From the NCBI RefSeq assembly GCF_001598295.1, contig NZ_BCYR01000007.1:1-64000 (forward strand): a DNA stretch of 64,000 bases, read 5' to 3'. Both the position numbers and the translations under genes were made by a program. The first letter of the stretch is position 1. Every line of letters starts with the position of its first letter. A model generated the notes under the pieces. That model was not told the DNA's origin. It made no database searches and saw nothing but the letters and a program-made list of their open reading frames with translations. Positions 43,818 to 56,328 of the stretch are shown here, one piece after another. The DNA comes from Klebsiella ornithinolytica NBRC 105727 = ATCC 31898 (GTDB taxonomy: Bacteria; Pseudomonadota; Gammaproteobacteria; Enterobacterales; Enterobacteriaceae).

Positions 43818-44384
43818 TTACGCTTTTTCCGCTGTCAGCATCTTAATGATTTGCGCCGGGTTGCCGCCGACCACGGCATTGGCCGGAACATCTTTCACGA
43901 CCACGGCACCGGATGCAATGACGGCATTATCGCCGATAGTCATCCCGGGATTAATGACCGCCCGACCGCCAATCCACACATTATGGCCGATAGTAACGGG
44001 TTTACCGTACTCTTTACCGCTGTTGCGTTCGGCGGCATCTAAGGGATGCGTGGCGGTATAGATGTGGACGCCGGGCGCCAGCATGCAATTATCACCGATG
44101 TGAATCGGACAGACATCAAGCATCACGCAATCAAAGTTTGCGTAGAAATTGGTGCCGAGGAAAATATTGTAACCATAATCACAGCGGAAAGTGGGTTCAA
44201 TATAAGCATCGCTTGCCCGGCCAAACAGTTCAGTCAGACATATTTTCCGCCATTCCCGCTCGTCCGGAGCCGAATGGTTGTAGCGATGCAGCAATTGCCT
44301 GGCGCGCAGGCGGTCTGCCCGTAGCGTGGCATCACCAGCCTGATACAGTTCACCGGCGATCATTTTACGTTTCTCTTCACTCAT
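43818..44384 (-). CDS. maa: Maltose O-acetyltransferase Maa
   Basis: This 188-residue left-handed beta-helix acetyltransferase has hexapeptide repeats in the C-terminal half ([35 protein letters not shown]). The N-terminal maltose/galactoside acetyltransferase domain starts [18 protein letters not shown]. The catalytic histidine is in YTATHPLD. It acetylates maltose and other sugars with acetyl-CoA. The ATG at 44384 has AGGA seven bases upstream; the upstream in-frame ATG is not used by homologues. Confidence 0.93.
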   Translation of the reverse strand: MSEEKRKMIAGELYQAGDATLRADRLRARQLLHRYNHSAPDEREWRKICLTELFGRASDAYIEPTFRCDYGYNIFLGTNFYANFDCVMLDVCPIHIGDNCMLAPGVHIYTATHPLDAAERNSGKEYGKPVTIGHNVWIGGRAVINPGMTIGDNAVIASGAVVVKDVPANAVVGGNPAQIIKMLTAEKA

Positions 44385-44535
44385 GATGCTTTCCTGATTA
44401 AGGTAGGTAGGCGTCACAGTATAAAAAAGAAACCGGTTTCATGAGCGCGCTTTAGTGACTTATGCGAGTAATATCACAATTATACCCAGAGTAGGGGAGG
44501 ACCCGGTTAACCGTCTGACTGAGATGTGAAATGAA

Positions 44536-44754
44536 TTAGCGAATGAACTTCCACACCGATGTCGGGATTTTGTCGTAGAGCTTATTCATGGTCAATTCAG
44601 CAAGACGGTGGTCGGCCGCTGAGTAAAATACAGCCAGTTCGTTATCTGAAAGTTCATATTTGTTTTTTTCAATTACGCGTTCCAGCGTATCAATTGTCTG
44701 ACAGCGACGTAAGCGCATCAAATAGTCTGTTTTGGTTAATGGTTCACCAGACAT
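44536..44754 (-). CDS. hha: Haemolysin expression modulator Hha
   Basis: The 72-residue Hha ([20 protein letters not shown] to SVWKFIR) binds H-NS and tunes silencing of horizontally acquired genes. It also acts as the toxin of the Hha-TomB pair. tomB lies 26 bases upstream on the same strand. An in-frame extension to 44859 overlaps tomB and is not the true start. Confidence 0.96.
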   Translation of the reverse strand: MSGEPLTKTDYLMRLRRCQTIDTLERVIEKNKYELSDNELAVFYSAADHRLAELTMNKLYDKIPTSVWKFIR

Positions 44755-44780
44755 AACTTCACCTTTTGATTGTAATAATA

Positions 44781-45155
44781 CTAACAAGAAAGACTTGCCG
44801 GATTTTCCCGACTGGCGTTGACAAAACATCGGAATAACCGATTTCCCGATTTGCGCCATTTCTGTAGATCGGCCGTGTTAATGCCATAACTGCTGAACAA
44901 CATAAAAGTGTCATCCAGGTATTCGTCCAGCTGAGCGATCAGTTTATTATCCTCAGCATACTTAATTTTATAATTAAGCGCGAACGTGGCTATGTGTTCG
45001 ATCAATTCATTAAGTTGAAGATTGATAGCCGACGTTGGATCATTCACCCACCCGTGGTTACTCTCTTCCAGGTTTGCAAGGCAGTCATGATACAGGGTTT
45101 CGCAAAGAAATCGAAGCTGCGCGATATCATGTCTTTTTGGCGAGTATTCGTCCAT
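44781..45155 (-). CDS. tomB: Hha antitoxin TomB
   Basis: The 124-residue protein equals E. coli TomB (YbaJ) in length and in its [20 protein letters not shown] start. It counters Hha by oxygen-dependent oxidation of a conserved Hha cysteine. It precedes hha in the same operon. Confidence 0.95.
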   Translation of the reverse strand: MDEYSPKRHDIAQLRFLCETLYHDCLANLEESNHGWVNDPTSAINLQLNELIEHIATFALNYKIKYAEDNKLIAQLDEYLDDTFMLFSSYGINTADLQKWRKSGNRLFRCFVNASRENPASLSC

Positions 45156-45682
45156 AACGCATCCCCTTTTTAGTGGTTTAAACGACGACTAACAAGCACC
45201 GTTGTGGGATGAACACGACTAACAGACCTGACACATACATTGTAATCCTGTTGTTTTAACTATAATCCACTCTTAAAAAGATTTCACCGTGCTATTACGA
45301 AAAATTACAATTATCGCCGTTAATTTATCTTAAAAATATCTGAACTTATTATGCCACGGCAATCAATGTGGTGATTCTGCGAAAGCAAAGCTTATGGATC
45401 ATTGATTTAGCAGGCACTTTTCTTTGGCACCAGTTCTCACCCCCCAGATAACACTGGGTTAAGAATATTCTTAGTTAAGATAAGGGTAAAGCGGCAAAAG
45501 AATAATCTGATAAAAACAAAGTAAAAGCTTATCGCCGGAAATTGTATATCAGGATACAAAGTAAACCGTAGCAATGCGTGCGTTTCAATATACGCTATCC
45601 GAAAAATTTCCTCAACGAATCCCGAAGCGAGCAGGGGCACAGGCGAAAAAAAGGGCCGCTGGTGCGGCCCTCAGTGGAGAGA
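45156..45682. other. Intergenic region between tomB and acrB
   Basis: The 527 bases hold no supported gene. The tomB-hha promoter should be in the AT-rich part near 45160-45330. The acrAB terminator sits at the far end (45645-45672). Confidence 0.5.
45645..45672 (-). terminator. Intrinsic terminator of acrAB
   Basis: On the minus strand GAGGGCCGC, loop, GCGGCCC is followed by a run of T. It begins about ten bases after the acrB stop. Confidence 0.88.
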
Positions 45683-48832
<3,150 letters not shown>

Positions 48833-48851
48833 TTAACGGCTCCTGTTTAAG

Positions 48852-50045
48852 TTAAGACTTGGTTTGTTCTGACTGAGCGTTGCTGGCAACTTGCTGTTGA
48901 TCGTCAGAGGCTACTTCCTGCGCTTTAACCTGCACGCCTGGTTTGACTTTTTGCAGTCCGGTAACAATCACGCGATCGCCGGATTTCACTCCGCTGGTGA
49001 CCAGCCATTTATCGCCAATCGCCTGCGTTGCAGTAACCTGACGAACTTCGACCTTATCACCTTCACCGACAACCATAACGCTGGCATCACCACGCGGCGT
49101 GCGGGTTACGCCCTGCTGTGGAACCAGCAGTGCATCCGGGTTGGTCCCTTCCTGCAGACGAGCGCGGACGAACATCCCTGGTAACAGGGTGTGATCCGGG
49201 TTCGGGAAGATAGCGCGTAAAGTGATAGAACCGGTGGTCTGATCAACGGTGACATCAGAAAACTCCAGCGTACCGCCCTGCGGATACTTCAGCCCGTCGT
49301 TGGTAACCAGTTCGACTTTGGCTTTGCCGTTTTCTTGTTTCAGCGTTCCGTTTGCCAGCTCTTGTTTCAGACGCAGGAAATCGTTGCTCGACTGGGTCAC
49401 ATCAACATAGATAGGGTCCAGCTGCTGAACGGTGGCCAGCGCAGTAGCCTGACCATTCTGCACCAGTGCGCCTTCGGTCACGGCGGATTTACCAATTCGT
49501 CCGCTGATAGGCGAAGTCACTTTGGTATAAGCCAGGTTAATACGCGCCGTTTCCACAGCGGCTTTCGCGGCTACAACGGCGGCGTTGCTCTGCTGAGCGT
49601 CGGCGACGGCAGTATCATAATCCTGTTGACTGATGTATTTGGTGCCGAGCAGTTTCTGATAACGTTTAACCGTCAGCTGCGCGATATTGGCCGCGGCCTG
49701 TGCTTTGGCTAAATCGCCTTTTGCGCTTTCGTAGCTGGCCTGGTAAGTTGCCGGATCGATCTGATAAAGGGACACGCCAGCCTGGATGTCACTACCTTCC
49801 GTAAAGTTACGTTTCAGAATAATGCCACTTACCTGAGGACGGACTTCTGCAATACGGTAGGCGCTGGTGCGGCCCGGTAGCTCGGTGGTGATTTGCAGAG
49901 GTGCGGATTTGAGCGTCACAATACCGACTTCCGGCATATGCTGGGCTCCTTGCTGAGCCGGTTTGTCGTCACATCCTGTTAGCGCTAAGCTGCCTGAGAG
50001 CATCAGAACGACCGCCAGAGGCGTTAACCCTCTGTTTTTGTTCAT
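48852..50045 (-). CDS. acrA: Multidrug efflux periplasmic adaptor AcrA
   Basis: This 397-residue lipoprotein has the lipobox LTGC (Cys25). Lipoyl, alpha-hairpin, beta-barrel and membrane-proximal domains follow in order. It joins AcrB to the outer-membrane channel TolC. The start at 50045 (MNKNRGLTPLAVVLMLSGS) matches E. coli; a longer frame to 50105 is not used. It is first in the acrAB operon and divergent from acrR. Confidence 0.96.
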   Translation of the reverse strand: MNKNRGLTPLAVVLMLSGSLALTGCDDKPAQQGAQHMPEVGIVTLKSAPLQITTELPGRTSAYRIAEVRPQVSGIILKRNFTEGSDIQAGVSLYQIDPATYQASYESAKGDLAKAQAAANIAQLTVKRYQKLLGTKYISQQDYDTAVADAQQSNAAVVAAKAAVETARINLAYTKVTSPISGRIGKSAVTEGALVQNGQATALATVQQLDPIYVDVTQSSNDFLRLKQELANGTLKQENGKAKVELVTNDGLKYPQGGTLEFSDVTVDQTTGSITLRAIFPNPDHTLLPGMFVRARLQEGTNPDALLVPQQGVTRTPRGDASVMVVGEGDKVEVRQVTATQAIGDKWLVTSGVKSGDRVIVTGLQKVKPGVQVKAQEVASDDQQQVASNAQSEQTKS

Positions 50046-50135
50046 ATGTAAACCTCGAGTGTCCAATTTCAAATTGTTCAGTGGCTCAAACGACCACAAA
50101 CCCACTACTGTGTTTCTATTATGGTCATGCTATGG

Positions 50136-50159
50136 TACATACATTCATAAATGTATGTA
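50136..50159. promoter_or_regulatory. AcrR operator in the acrA-acrR intergenic region
   Basis: A near-perfect 24-bp palindrome with halves TACATACATT and AATGTATGTA matches the known AcrR site. It overlaps both divergent promoters, so AcrR represses acrAB and itself. Confidence 0.9.
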
Positions 50160-50187
50160 AACGTAACCTCTGTAAACTCATCGACCT

Positions 50188-50838
50188 ATGGCACGAAAAA
50201 CCAAACAACAGGCACTTGAAACCCGGCAACACATTCTGGATGTTGCTCTGCGTTTGTTTTCGCAGCAAGGCGTATCATCTACCTCGTTGGCAGCAATTGC
50301 AAAAGCTGCCGGGGTAACGAGGGGGGCTATCTACTGGCATTTCAAGAATAAATCAGATTTATTTAATGAAATATGGGTGTTGTCGGACGCAAGTATTAGC
50401 GATCTTGAAGTTGAGTATCGGGCAAAATTCCCCAACGATCCACTGTCAGTTGTCAGGGGGATCTTAGTCCATGTTCTTGAAGCCACCGTGACAGAAGAGC
50501 GGCGGCGGCTGATGATGGAAATTATCTTCCATAAATGTGAGTTTGTCGGTGAGATGGCGGTGGTGCAGAAAGCCCAGCGCAGCTTATGTCTTGAGAGCTA
50601 TGAACGTATCGAACACACGCTAAAAGAGTGCATTGCGGCCAACATGCTGCCGGCCAATTTGTTAACCCGCCGGGCGGCGGTTTTAATGCGCAGCTACCTC
50701 TCCGGGCTGATGGAAAACTGGCTCTTTGCACCGGACTCCTTCGATCTTGAAAAAGAAGCGCGCGACTATGTTGCCATTCTTCTTGAAATGTATCAGTTTT
50801 GCCCTACGCTCCGGGCTCCCTCGGAAGCTAAGAATTAA
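50188..50838 (+). CDS. acrR: TetR-family repressor AcrR
   Basis: This 216-residue repressor has an N-terminal TetR helix-turn-helix (residues 30-55, [19 protein letters not shown] in [20 protein letters not shown]) and a ligand domain that binds drugs. Ligand binding releases it from the acrAB operator. No truncation or stop is seen, so repression should be intact. Confidence 0.95.
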   Translation: MARKTKQQALETRQHILDVALRLFSQQGVSSTSLAAIAKAAGVTRGAIYWHFKNKSDLFNEIWVLSDASISDLEVEYRAKFPNDPLSVVRGILVHVLEATVTEERRRLMMEIIFHKCEFVGEMAVVQKAQRSLCLESYERIEHTLKECIAANMLPANLLTRRAAVLMRSYLSGLMENWLFAPDSFDLEKEARDYVAILLEMYQFCPTLRAPSEAKN

Positions 50839-50970
50839 CGTACTGGCAAAATAAAAAAGGTGAGTATTTGCTGATGGTCGCGGCTATTCGTGCGATTGCA
50901 GAAGTGCTATTCTGCGGGCTGCGACGACCCCCGGTATTCTCCGGCTATTGCAACCACTCATGTTAACACT

Positions 50971-53900
50971 ATGCTGCATACTATCCGTTGGCGAAATGCC
51001 ACTTCCGCTTTTGTAATTGTACTGTTGTTATTTGTCGGCTGTCTTAGCATTAATCAGGCTCTGGCTGCCGATGTCCCTGACCGATCTGATATTCAGAATC
51101 AACTCAATACGCTAAATAAGCAAAAGGAACTGACGCCACAGGATAAGCTGGTTCAGCAAGACCTGGTGCAGACCCTGGAAGCACTCGATAAAATCGAGCG
51201 GATTAAGTCGGAAACGACTCAGCTGCGGCAACAGGTTGAGCAGGCGCCAGCGAAGATGCGTCAGGCGGTCGATAGCCTCAACGCCTTAAGCGAGGTGCCT
51301 GATGATGAGGCGACGCGGAAAACGCTCAGCACGCTCTCTTTGCGACAGCTGGAATCTCGTCTCTCCCAGACGCTGGACGATCTGCAAACCGCGCAAAACG
51401 ATCTGGCGACCTACAACAGTCAGCTGGTCTCCCTGCAAACCCAGCCGGAACGCGTGCAAAATGCGATGTACGCGGCTTCCCAGCAGCTACAGCAGATACG
51501 CAACCGTCTGAACGGCACCACCACCACGGGCGACGAAGCCCTGCGCCCGAGCCAGCAGGGATTACTGCTGGCGCAGCAGGCGCTGCTTAACGCGCAAATT
51601 GAGCAGCAGCGCAAGAGCCTCGAAGGTAACACCGTGTTGCAGGATACGCTGCAAAAGCAACGTGATTACGTCAGCGCCAACAGTAATCGTCTCGAACATC
51701 AGCTGCAGCTGCTGCAGGAAGCGGTTAACAGCAAACGCCTGACGCTAACGGAAAAAACCGCTCAGGAAGCGGTCACGCCGGATGAGACGGCGCGTATCCA
51801 GTCCAACCCGCTGGTCAAACAAGAGCTGGATATTAACCATCAGCTGAGTCAGAAGCTCATCGCGGCGACTGAGAACGGCAACCAGCTGGTGCAGCGCAAC
51901 ATTAAAGTGAAAAACTGGCTCGATCGGGCGCTGCAATCTGAACGTGATATCAAAGAGCAGATTTCAGTCCTCAAAGGGAGCCTGTTACTGTCGCGCATCC
52001 TATACCAGCAGCAGCAGACGCTCCCGTCGGCGGACGAGCTGGAAGATATGACCAACCGTATTGCCGATCTGCGTCTTGAACAGTTTGAGGTCAACCAGCA
52101 GCGTGATGCGCTGTTCCAGAGCGATGCGTTCGTCGCCAAACTGGAAGAAGGGCACAGCAATGAAGTGACCCCTGACGTACATAATGCTCTGCTGGACGTC
52201 GTGGATATGCGCCGCGAACTGCTCGATCAGTTTAACAAGCAGCTCGGCAATCAGCTGATGATGGCCATTAACCTGCAGATCAACCAGCAGCAGTTAATGA
52301 GCGTCTCAAGCAATCTGAAAGCCATCCTGACCCAGCAGATTTTCTGGGTGAATAGCAACAAACCGATGGACTGGGACTGGATTAAATCCTTCCCGGAAGC
52401 GTTGAAAGGGCAGTTTAAGGCGATGAAAATCACCGTAAACTGGGAGAAAGCGTGGCCGGCGGTGTTTGTTGCCTTCCTTGCCGGTCTGCCGCTGCTGCTG
52501 ATTGCTGGCCTGATCCGCTGGCGCCTGCAGTGGTTGCGTAATTACCAGGCCCGGCTGGCCTCGCAGGTCGGTCAGCTGCGTAACGACACGCAGCTCCATA
52601 CGCCCAAAGCGATTCTGATCGACCTGATCCGCGCACTGCCTGTCGTGCTGCTGATTCTGGCGGTAGGTTTGATTCTGCTGACGATGCAGCTGAACATCAG
52701 CGAACTGCTGTGGGCATACAGTAAAAAACTGGCGCTGTTCTGGCTGGTGTTTGGCCTGTGCTGGAAGGTGCTGGAAAAAGACGGCGTGGCGGTAAGCCAC
52801 TTTAATATGCCACCGCAGCTGACCAGCCACTGGCGTCGGCAAATTGTGCGCGTCAGTCTTGCGCTGCTGCCGCTGAATTTCTGGTCGGTGGTCTCTGAAC
52901 TGTCGCCGCTGAATTTGATGGATGATGTGCTGGGGCAGTTCGTTATCTTCCTCAATCTGCTGCTGATCGCGGTACTGGTGTGGCCGATGTGTCGCGAGAG
53001 CTGGCGTGATAAAGAGTCGCACAGCCTGCGTCTTCTTACCGTCACCGTGCTCTCGATTGTGCCTGTCGCGCTGATGGTGCTGACGGCTACCGGCTACTTC
53101 TATACCACCCTGCGTCTTGCCGGCCGCTGGATTGAAACCGTCTATCTGGTGATGCTGTGGAATCTGCTGTACCAGACCGTTTTGCGCGGCCTGAGCGTTG
53201 CCGCACGGCGTATCGCCTGGCGGCGTGCGCTGGCCCGTCGCCAGCATATGGTCAAAGAGGGGGCAGAAGGGGCTGAACCGCAGGAAGAGCCGACCATCGC
53301 CCTGGAGCAGGTCAACCAACAAACGCTGCGCATTACCATGCTGGTGATGGTCGCCTTGTTTGGCGTTGTGTTCTGGGCGATTTGGTCCGATCTCATCACC
53401 GTCTTCGCCTATCTCGACAGTATCACCTTGTGGCACTACAACGGCACCGAAGCTGGAGCCAGCGTAGTAAGAAGCGTGACGATGGGAAGCCTGCTGTTTG
53501 CGATTGTCGCCTCCATGGTCGCCTGGGCGTTGATCCGCAACCTACCGGGGCTGCTGGAAGTGCTGATCCTCTCTCGGCTCAACATGCGCCAGGGGACGTC
53601 CTACGCCATTACCTCGATCCTCAACTACGCGATTATCGCGATCGGTGCGATGACGGTATTTGGCGCGCTGGGCGTCTCGTGGGACAAGCTGCAGTGGCTG
53701 GCGGCCGCATTGTCGGTGGGGCTGGGCTTTGGCCTGCAGGAGATTTTCGGGAACTTCGTTTCCGGCCTGATTATCCTCTTCGAACGCCCGGTGCGCATCG
53801 GCGATACGGTGACGATCGGGACCTTCTCCGGTACCGTCAGCAAGATCCGCATTCGTGCCACCACCATTACCGACTTTGACCGTAAAGAGGTGATCATCCC

Positions 53901-54318
53901 GAACAAAGCGTTTGTGACCGAGCGTTTGATCAACTGGTCGCTGTCCGACACCGTGACCCGCGTGGTGATCCGCATCGGCGTGGCGTACGGTTCCGATCTG
54001 GATAAGGTCAAGGAGGTTCTGCTGCAGGCGGCACATGAGCATCCGAAAGTGATGCAGGAGCCTGCGCCGTCGGTCTTCTTCACCACCTTCGGCGCCAGCA
54101 CGCTGGATCATGAGCTGCGTTTATATGTGCGCGAACTGCGCGATCGCAGCTATACCGTCGATGAACTGAACCGGGCGATCGATCGCCTGTGCCGTGAAAA
54201 CGACATCAACATCGCCTTCAACCAGCTGGAAGTCCATCTGCGTAACGAAAAAGGGGATGAAGTGACGGAGCTCAAACGTGAGGTCAAAGGAGACGATCCG
54301 TCTCCGGCTATTGGATAA
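50971..54318 (+). CDS. mscK: Potassium-dependent mechanosensitive channel MscK (KefA)
   Basis: MscK is an inner-membrane mechanosensitive channel of 1115 residues. It has a signal peptide (cleavage near INQALAAD), a long periplasmic coiled-coil region (residues about 35-470), eleven or so membrane helices and a C-terminal MscS domain. The pore-lining helix and beta domain include SVGLGFGLQEIFGNFVSGL and TDFDRKEVIIPNKAFVTE. It opens at high membrane tension and external potassium. The ATG at 50971 gives the E. coli-like length but has a poor ribosome binding site; a start at 50890 would add 27 non-homologous residues. Confidence 0.93.
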   Translation: MLHTIRWRNATSAFVIVLLLFVGCLSINQALAADVPDRSDIQNQLNTLNKQKELTPQDKLVQQDLVQTLEALDKIERIKSETTQLRQQVEQAPAKMRQAVDSLNALSEVPDDEATRKTLSTLSLRQLESRLSQTLDDLQTAQNDLATYNSQLVSLQTQPERVQNAMYAASQQLQQIRNRLNGTTTTGDEALRPSQQGLLLAQQALLNAQIEQQRKSLEGNTVLQDTLQKQRDYVSANSNRLEHQLQLLQEAVNSKRLTLTEKTAQEAVTPDETARIQSNPLVKQELDINHQLSQKLIAATENGNQLVQRNIKVKNWLDRALQSERDIKEQISVLKGSLLLSRILYQQQQTLPSADELEDMTNRIADLRLEQFEVNQQRDALFQSDAFVAKLEEGHSNEVTPDVHNALLDVVDMRRELLDQFNKQLGNQLMMAINLQINQQQLMSVSSNLKAILTQQIFWVNSNKPMDWDWIKSFPEALKGQFKAMKITVNWEKAWPAVFVAFLAGLPLLLIAGLIRWRLQWLRNYQARLASQVGQLRNDTQLHTPKAILIDLIRALPVVLLILAVGLILLTMQLNISELLWAYSKKLALFWLVFGLCWKVLEKDGVAVSHFNMPPQLTSHWRRQIVRVSLALLPLNFWSVVSELSPLNLMDDVLGQFVIFLNLLLIAVLVWPMCRESWRDKESHSLRLLTVTVLSIVPVALMVLTATGYFYTTLRLAGRWIETVYLVMLWNLLYQTVLRGLSVAARRIAWRRALARRQHMVKEGAEGAEPQEEPTIALEQVNQQTLRITMLVMVALFGVVFWAIWSDLITVFAYLDSITLWHYNGTEAGASVVRSVTMGSLLFAIVASMVAWALIRNLPGLLEVLILSRLNMRQGTSYAITSILNYAIIAIGAMTVFGALGVSWDKLQWLAAALSVGLGFGLQEIFGNFVSGLIILFERPVRIGDTVTIGTFSGTVSKIRIRATTITDFDRKEVIIPNKAFVTERLINWSLSDTVTRVVIRIGVAYGSDLDKVKEVLLQAAHEHPKVMQEPAPSVFFTTFGASTLDHELRLYVRELRDRSYTVDELNRAIDRLCRENDINIAFNQLEVHLRNEKGDEVTELKREVKGDDPSPAIG

Positions 54319-54368
54319 GACTCAGCAGGGGCGGCCAGTGCGCCGCCCCGTTTCCGACGGGCCGTCGG

Positions 54369-54545
54369 TTAGCGTGTATCCGCTTCATCTGACGTCTGCC
54401 CGCTGCGGTTGAGTTTGTTTTCATAGTCACGTTTAATGATCTCCAGCGCCCCGAGGACGGTTTGCGCTGACACCTGGTTCTCTTCCAGCAGCATAATCAA
54501 ATCAACGGCCAGTTTGACCTCATCCGGGGCGTTTTCCAGCGACAT
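54369..54545 (-). CDS. rsmS: Small regulatory protein RsmS (YbaM)
   Basis: A 58-codon gene starts [20 protein letters not shown] and ends QTSDEADTR. It matches E. coli YbaM (53 residues), with a slightly longer C-terminus. Homologues are called RsmS, a pleiotropic regulator studied in Pectobacterium. It lies 14 bases downstream of priC on the same strand, as in E. coli. Confidence 0.85.
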   Translation of the reverse strand: MSLENAPDEVKLAVDLIMLLEENQVSAQTVLGALEIIKRDYENKLNRSGQTSDEADTR

Positions 54546-54559
54546 AGTGACTCCTTCTG

Positions 54560-55087
54560 TTAGCGCGTTAGGCGTGCCAGCACGCCCTCTATTTTTTCCA
54601 GCGCATCGCGACAGCGTGCTAAACGTCCGGCGCAGGCCTCGACCTCTTTCGCCAGCCGCTGCTGTTCCTCAAGCGTCGTCGCCAGCGCCAGCTGGCGCTG
54701 GCGATCGTTTCGCATCGCCAGCAGTCGTCGTTCGTACTCCTGATGCTGAAGTCGCCGCCGCTGCCAGCGGTTTATTGCGGGGGAGGCGCTGTCCCAACTA
54801 CGCAGCGACCAGGTCGCCGCCTCCCGGCTGAGGGCGGCGATTTGCGCGACCAGCCGCTCCGCCAGCCAGGCGACCTGCGGAAGCTGCTGCTGTTCAACGG
54901 CCTGCCGCAGTTCAGTAAAGTGCTGCTGCGCCTCCTCGAGACAGTCCTGCATCAGGGTGCTACGAGTACGGAACAGCTGGCGATCGAAGCGGGCGCTGAG
55001 CGTGGCATGATGCGCCAGCGGCGCAACCTGCGCGGCCAGCTGGGCCAACTGATTTTCCAGCGTTTGTAAAAGCCGCGTTGTTTTCAA
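54560..55087 (-). CDS. priC: Primosomal replication protein PriC, TTG start
   Basis: PriC (175 residues) restarts stalled replication forks by loading DnaB on SSB-coated DNA. The body matches E. coli PriC ([35 protein letters not shown]). The likely start is a TTG at 55087 with GGGAGG six or seven bases upstream, which gives the same 175-residue length as E. coli. An ATG at 55132 would add 15 residues that homologues lack. Confidence 0.9.
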   Translation of the reverse strand: MKTTRLLQTLENQLAQLAAQVAPLAHHATLSARFDRQLFRTRSTLMQDCLEEAQQHFTELRQAVEQQQLPQVAWLAERLVAQIAALSREAATWSLRSWDSASPAINRWQRRRLQHQEYERRLLAMRNDRQRQLALATTLEEQQRLAKEVEACAGRLARCRDALEKIEGVLARLTR

Positions 55088-55156
55088 ATAACTCCTCCCT
55101 GGTCTGATAGGCAACTGTGCTACAGTAGCCATATCTGCTTGATAACGATTCGCATT

Positions 55157-55534
55157 ATGCCACGTATCATTTTAATCATCATAGGCTGGCTGGCGGTAGC
55201 GCTGGGGACGCTGGGCGTCTTTTTGCCTTTATTGCCGACCACCCCGTTTATTCTGTTGGCGGCCTGGTGTTTTGCCCGTTCTTCACCGCGTTTTCACCAC
55301 TGGCTGCTGTATCGTTCCTGGTTCGGCGGCTATCTTCGTCACTGGCAGCAATATCGTGCGATGCCGCCCGGCGCCAAGCCGCGGGCGATTGTGATGATTC
55401 TGCTGACCTTCGCCGTGTCGCTGTGGCTGGTTAAGCTTACGTGGGTTCGCATCATGCTGCTGGTGATTCTGGCCTGTCTGTTGATATTTATGTGGCGTAT
55501 TCCGGTTGTTGACGCGACGCAACAAAAGCACTGA
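55157..55534 (+). CDS. ybaN: YbaN (DUF454) inner-membrane protein
   Basis: The 125-residue protein has three or four membrane helices and the DUF454 pattern LGVFLPLLPTTPFILLAAWC with FARSSPRFHHWLLY. Length equals E. coli YbaN. Start at 55157 (MPRIILIIIGWLAVALG) is chosen by homology. It is divergent from priC. Function is unknown. Confidence 0.93.
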   Translation: MPRIILIIIGWLAVALGTLGVFLPLLPTTPFILLAAWCFARSSPRFHHWLLYRSWFGGYLRHWQQYRAMPPGAKPRAIVMILLTFAVSLWLVKLTWVRIMLLVILACLLIFMWRIPVVDATQQKH

Positions 55535-55684
55535 TGCGCCATAATGAGTGTTGCAATTGTCGCTTACAGACAGTAAATTCGAGCGTTTTCGAGCGCGGGT
55601 ACGCCTGGTCAAAGGTTAATCAAATGTTTCTTTGACCCGTTTGGCCTGCCCGTGAGTAACACCGTTTTTATCAGGCATAAACTT

Positions 55685-56236
55685 ATGACCGCAACTGCAC
55701 AGCAGCTTGAATATCTAAAGAACAGCATCCAAAGCATTCAGGACTATCCGAAACCGGGTATTCTTTTCCGCGATGTCACCAGCATGCTCGAAGACCCGAA
55801 AGCCTATGCGTTGAGCATTGAGCTGCTGACCGAGCGTTATAAAAACGCCGGCATCACTAAAGTGGTGGGCACCGAGGCGCGTGGTTTTCTGTTTGGCGCA
55901 CCGGTTGCGCTGGCGCTGGGCGTGGGTTTTGTGCCGGTACGTAAACCGCGCAAGCTCCCGCGTGAAACCATTGCCGAGAGCTACGAGCTGGAATACGGTA
56001 CCGATCAGCTGGAAATTCATGTCGATGCGATCAAAGAAGGCGATAAAGTTCTCGTCGTTGACGATCTGCTGGCGACCGGCGGCACCATCGATGCAACCGT
56101 GAAGCTGATTCGCCGTCTGGGCGGCGAAGTGCACGATGCCGCCTTTGTGATCAATCTGTTTGATCTGGGCGGCGAGCAGCGTCTGGAAAAACTGGGAATC
56201 AACTGCTTTAGCCTGGTCCCTTTCCCGGGTCACTAA
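55685..56236 (+). CDS. apt: Adenine phosphoribosyltransferase Apt
   Basis: This purine-salvage enzyme converts adenine and PRPP to AMP. The 183-residue product has the PRPP-binding motif [13 protein letters not shown] and the family start [20 protein letters not shown]. Length equals E. coli Apt. The frame is open from 55652, but the ATG at 55685 is the homologous start. Confidence 0.96.
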   Translation: MTATAQQLEYLKNSIQSIQDYPKPGILFRDVTSMLEDPKAYALSIELLTERYKNAGITKVVGTEARGFLFGAPVALALGVGFVPVRKPRKLPRETIAESYELEYGTDQLEIHVDAIKEGDKVLVVDDLLATGGTIDATVKLIRRLGGEVHDAAFVINLFDLGGEQRLEKLGINCFSLVPFPGH

Positions 56237-56328
56237 GCAAATCCCTCCACATAGCCTCGCTGATTGAGCGGGGCTGTGATAGCATGACCCCCTCGTGATT
56301 TCACCTTCCAGCGTTTCAGAGCCAGCCC

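Noticed and set aside
52306-53436. Long minus-strand frame inside mscK
   Set aside because: It lies antisense to a well-conserved gene and has a histidine- and glutamine-rich composition typical of antisense frames in GC-rich DNA.
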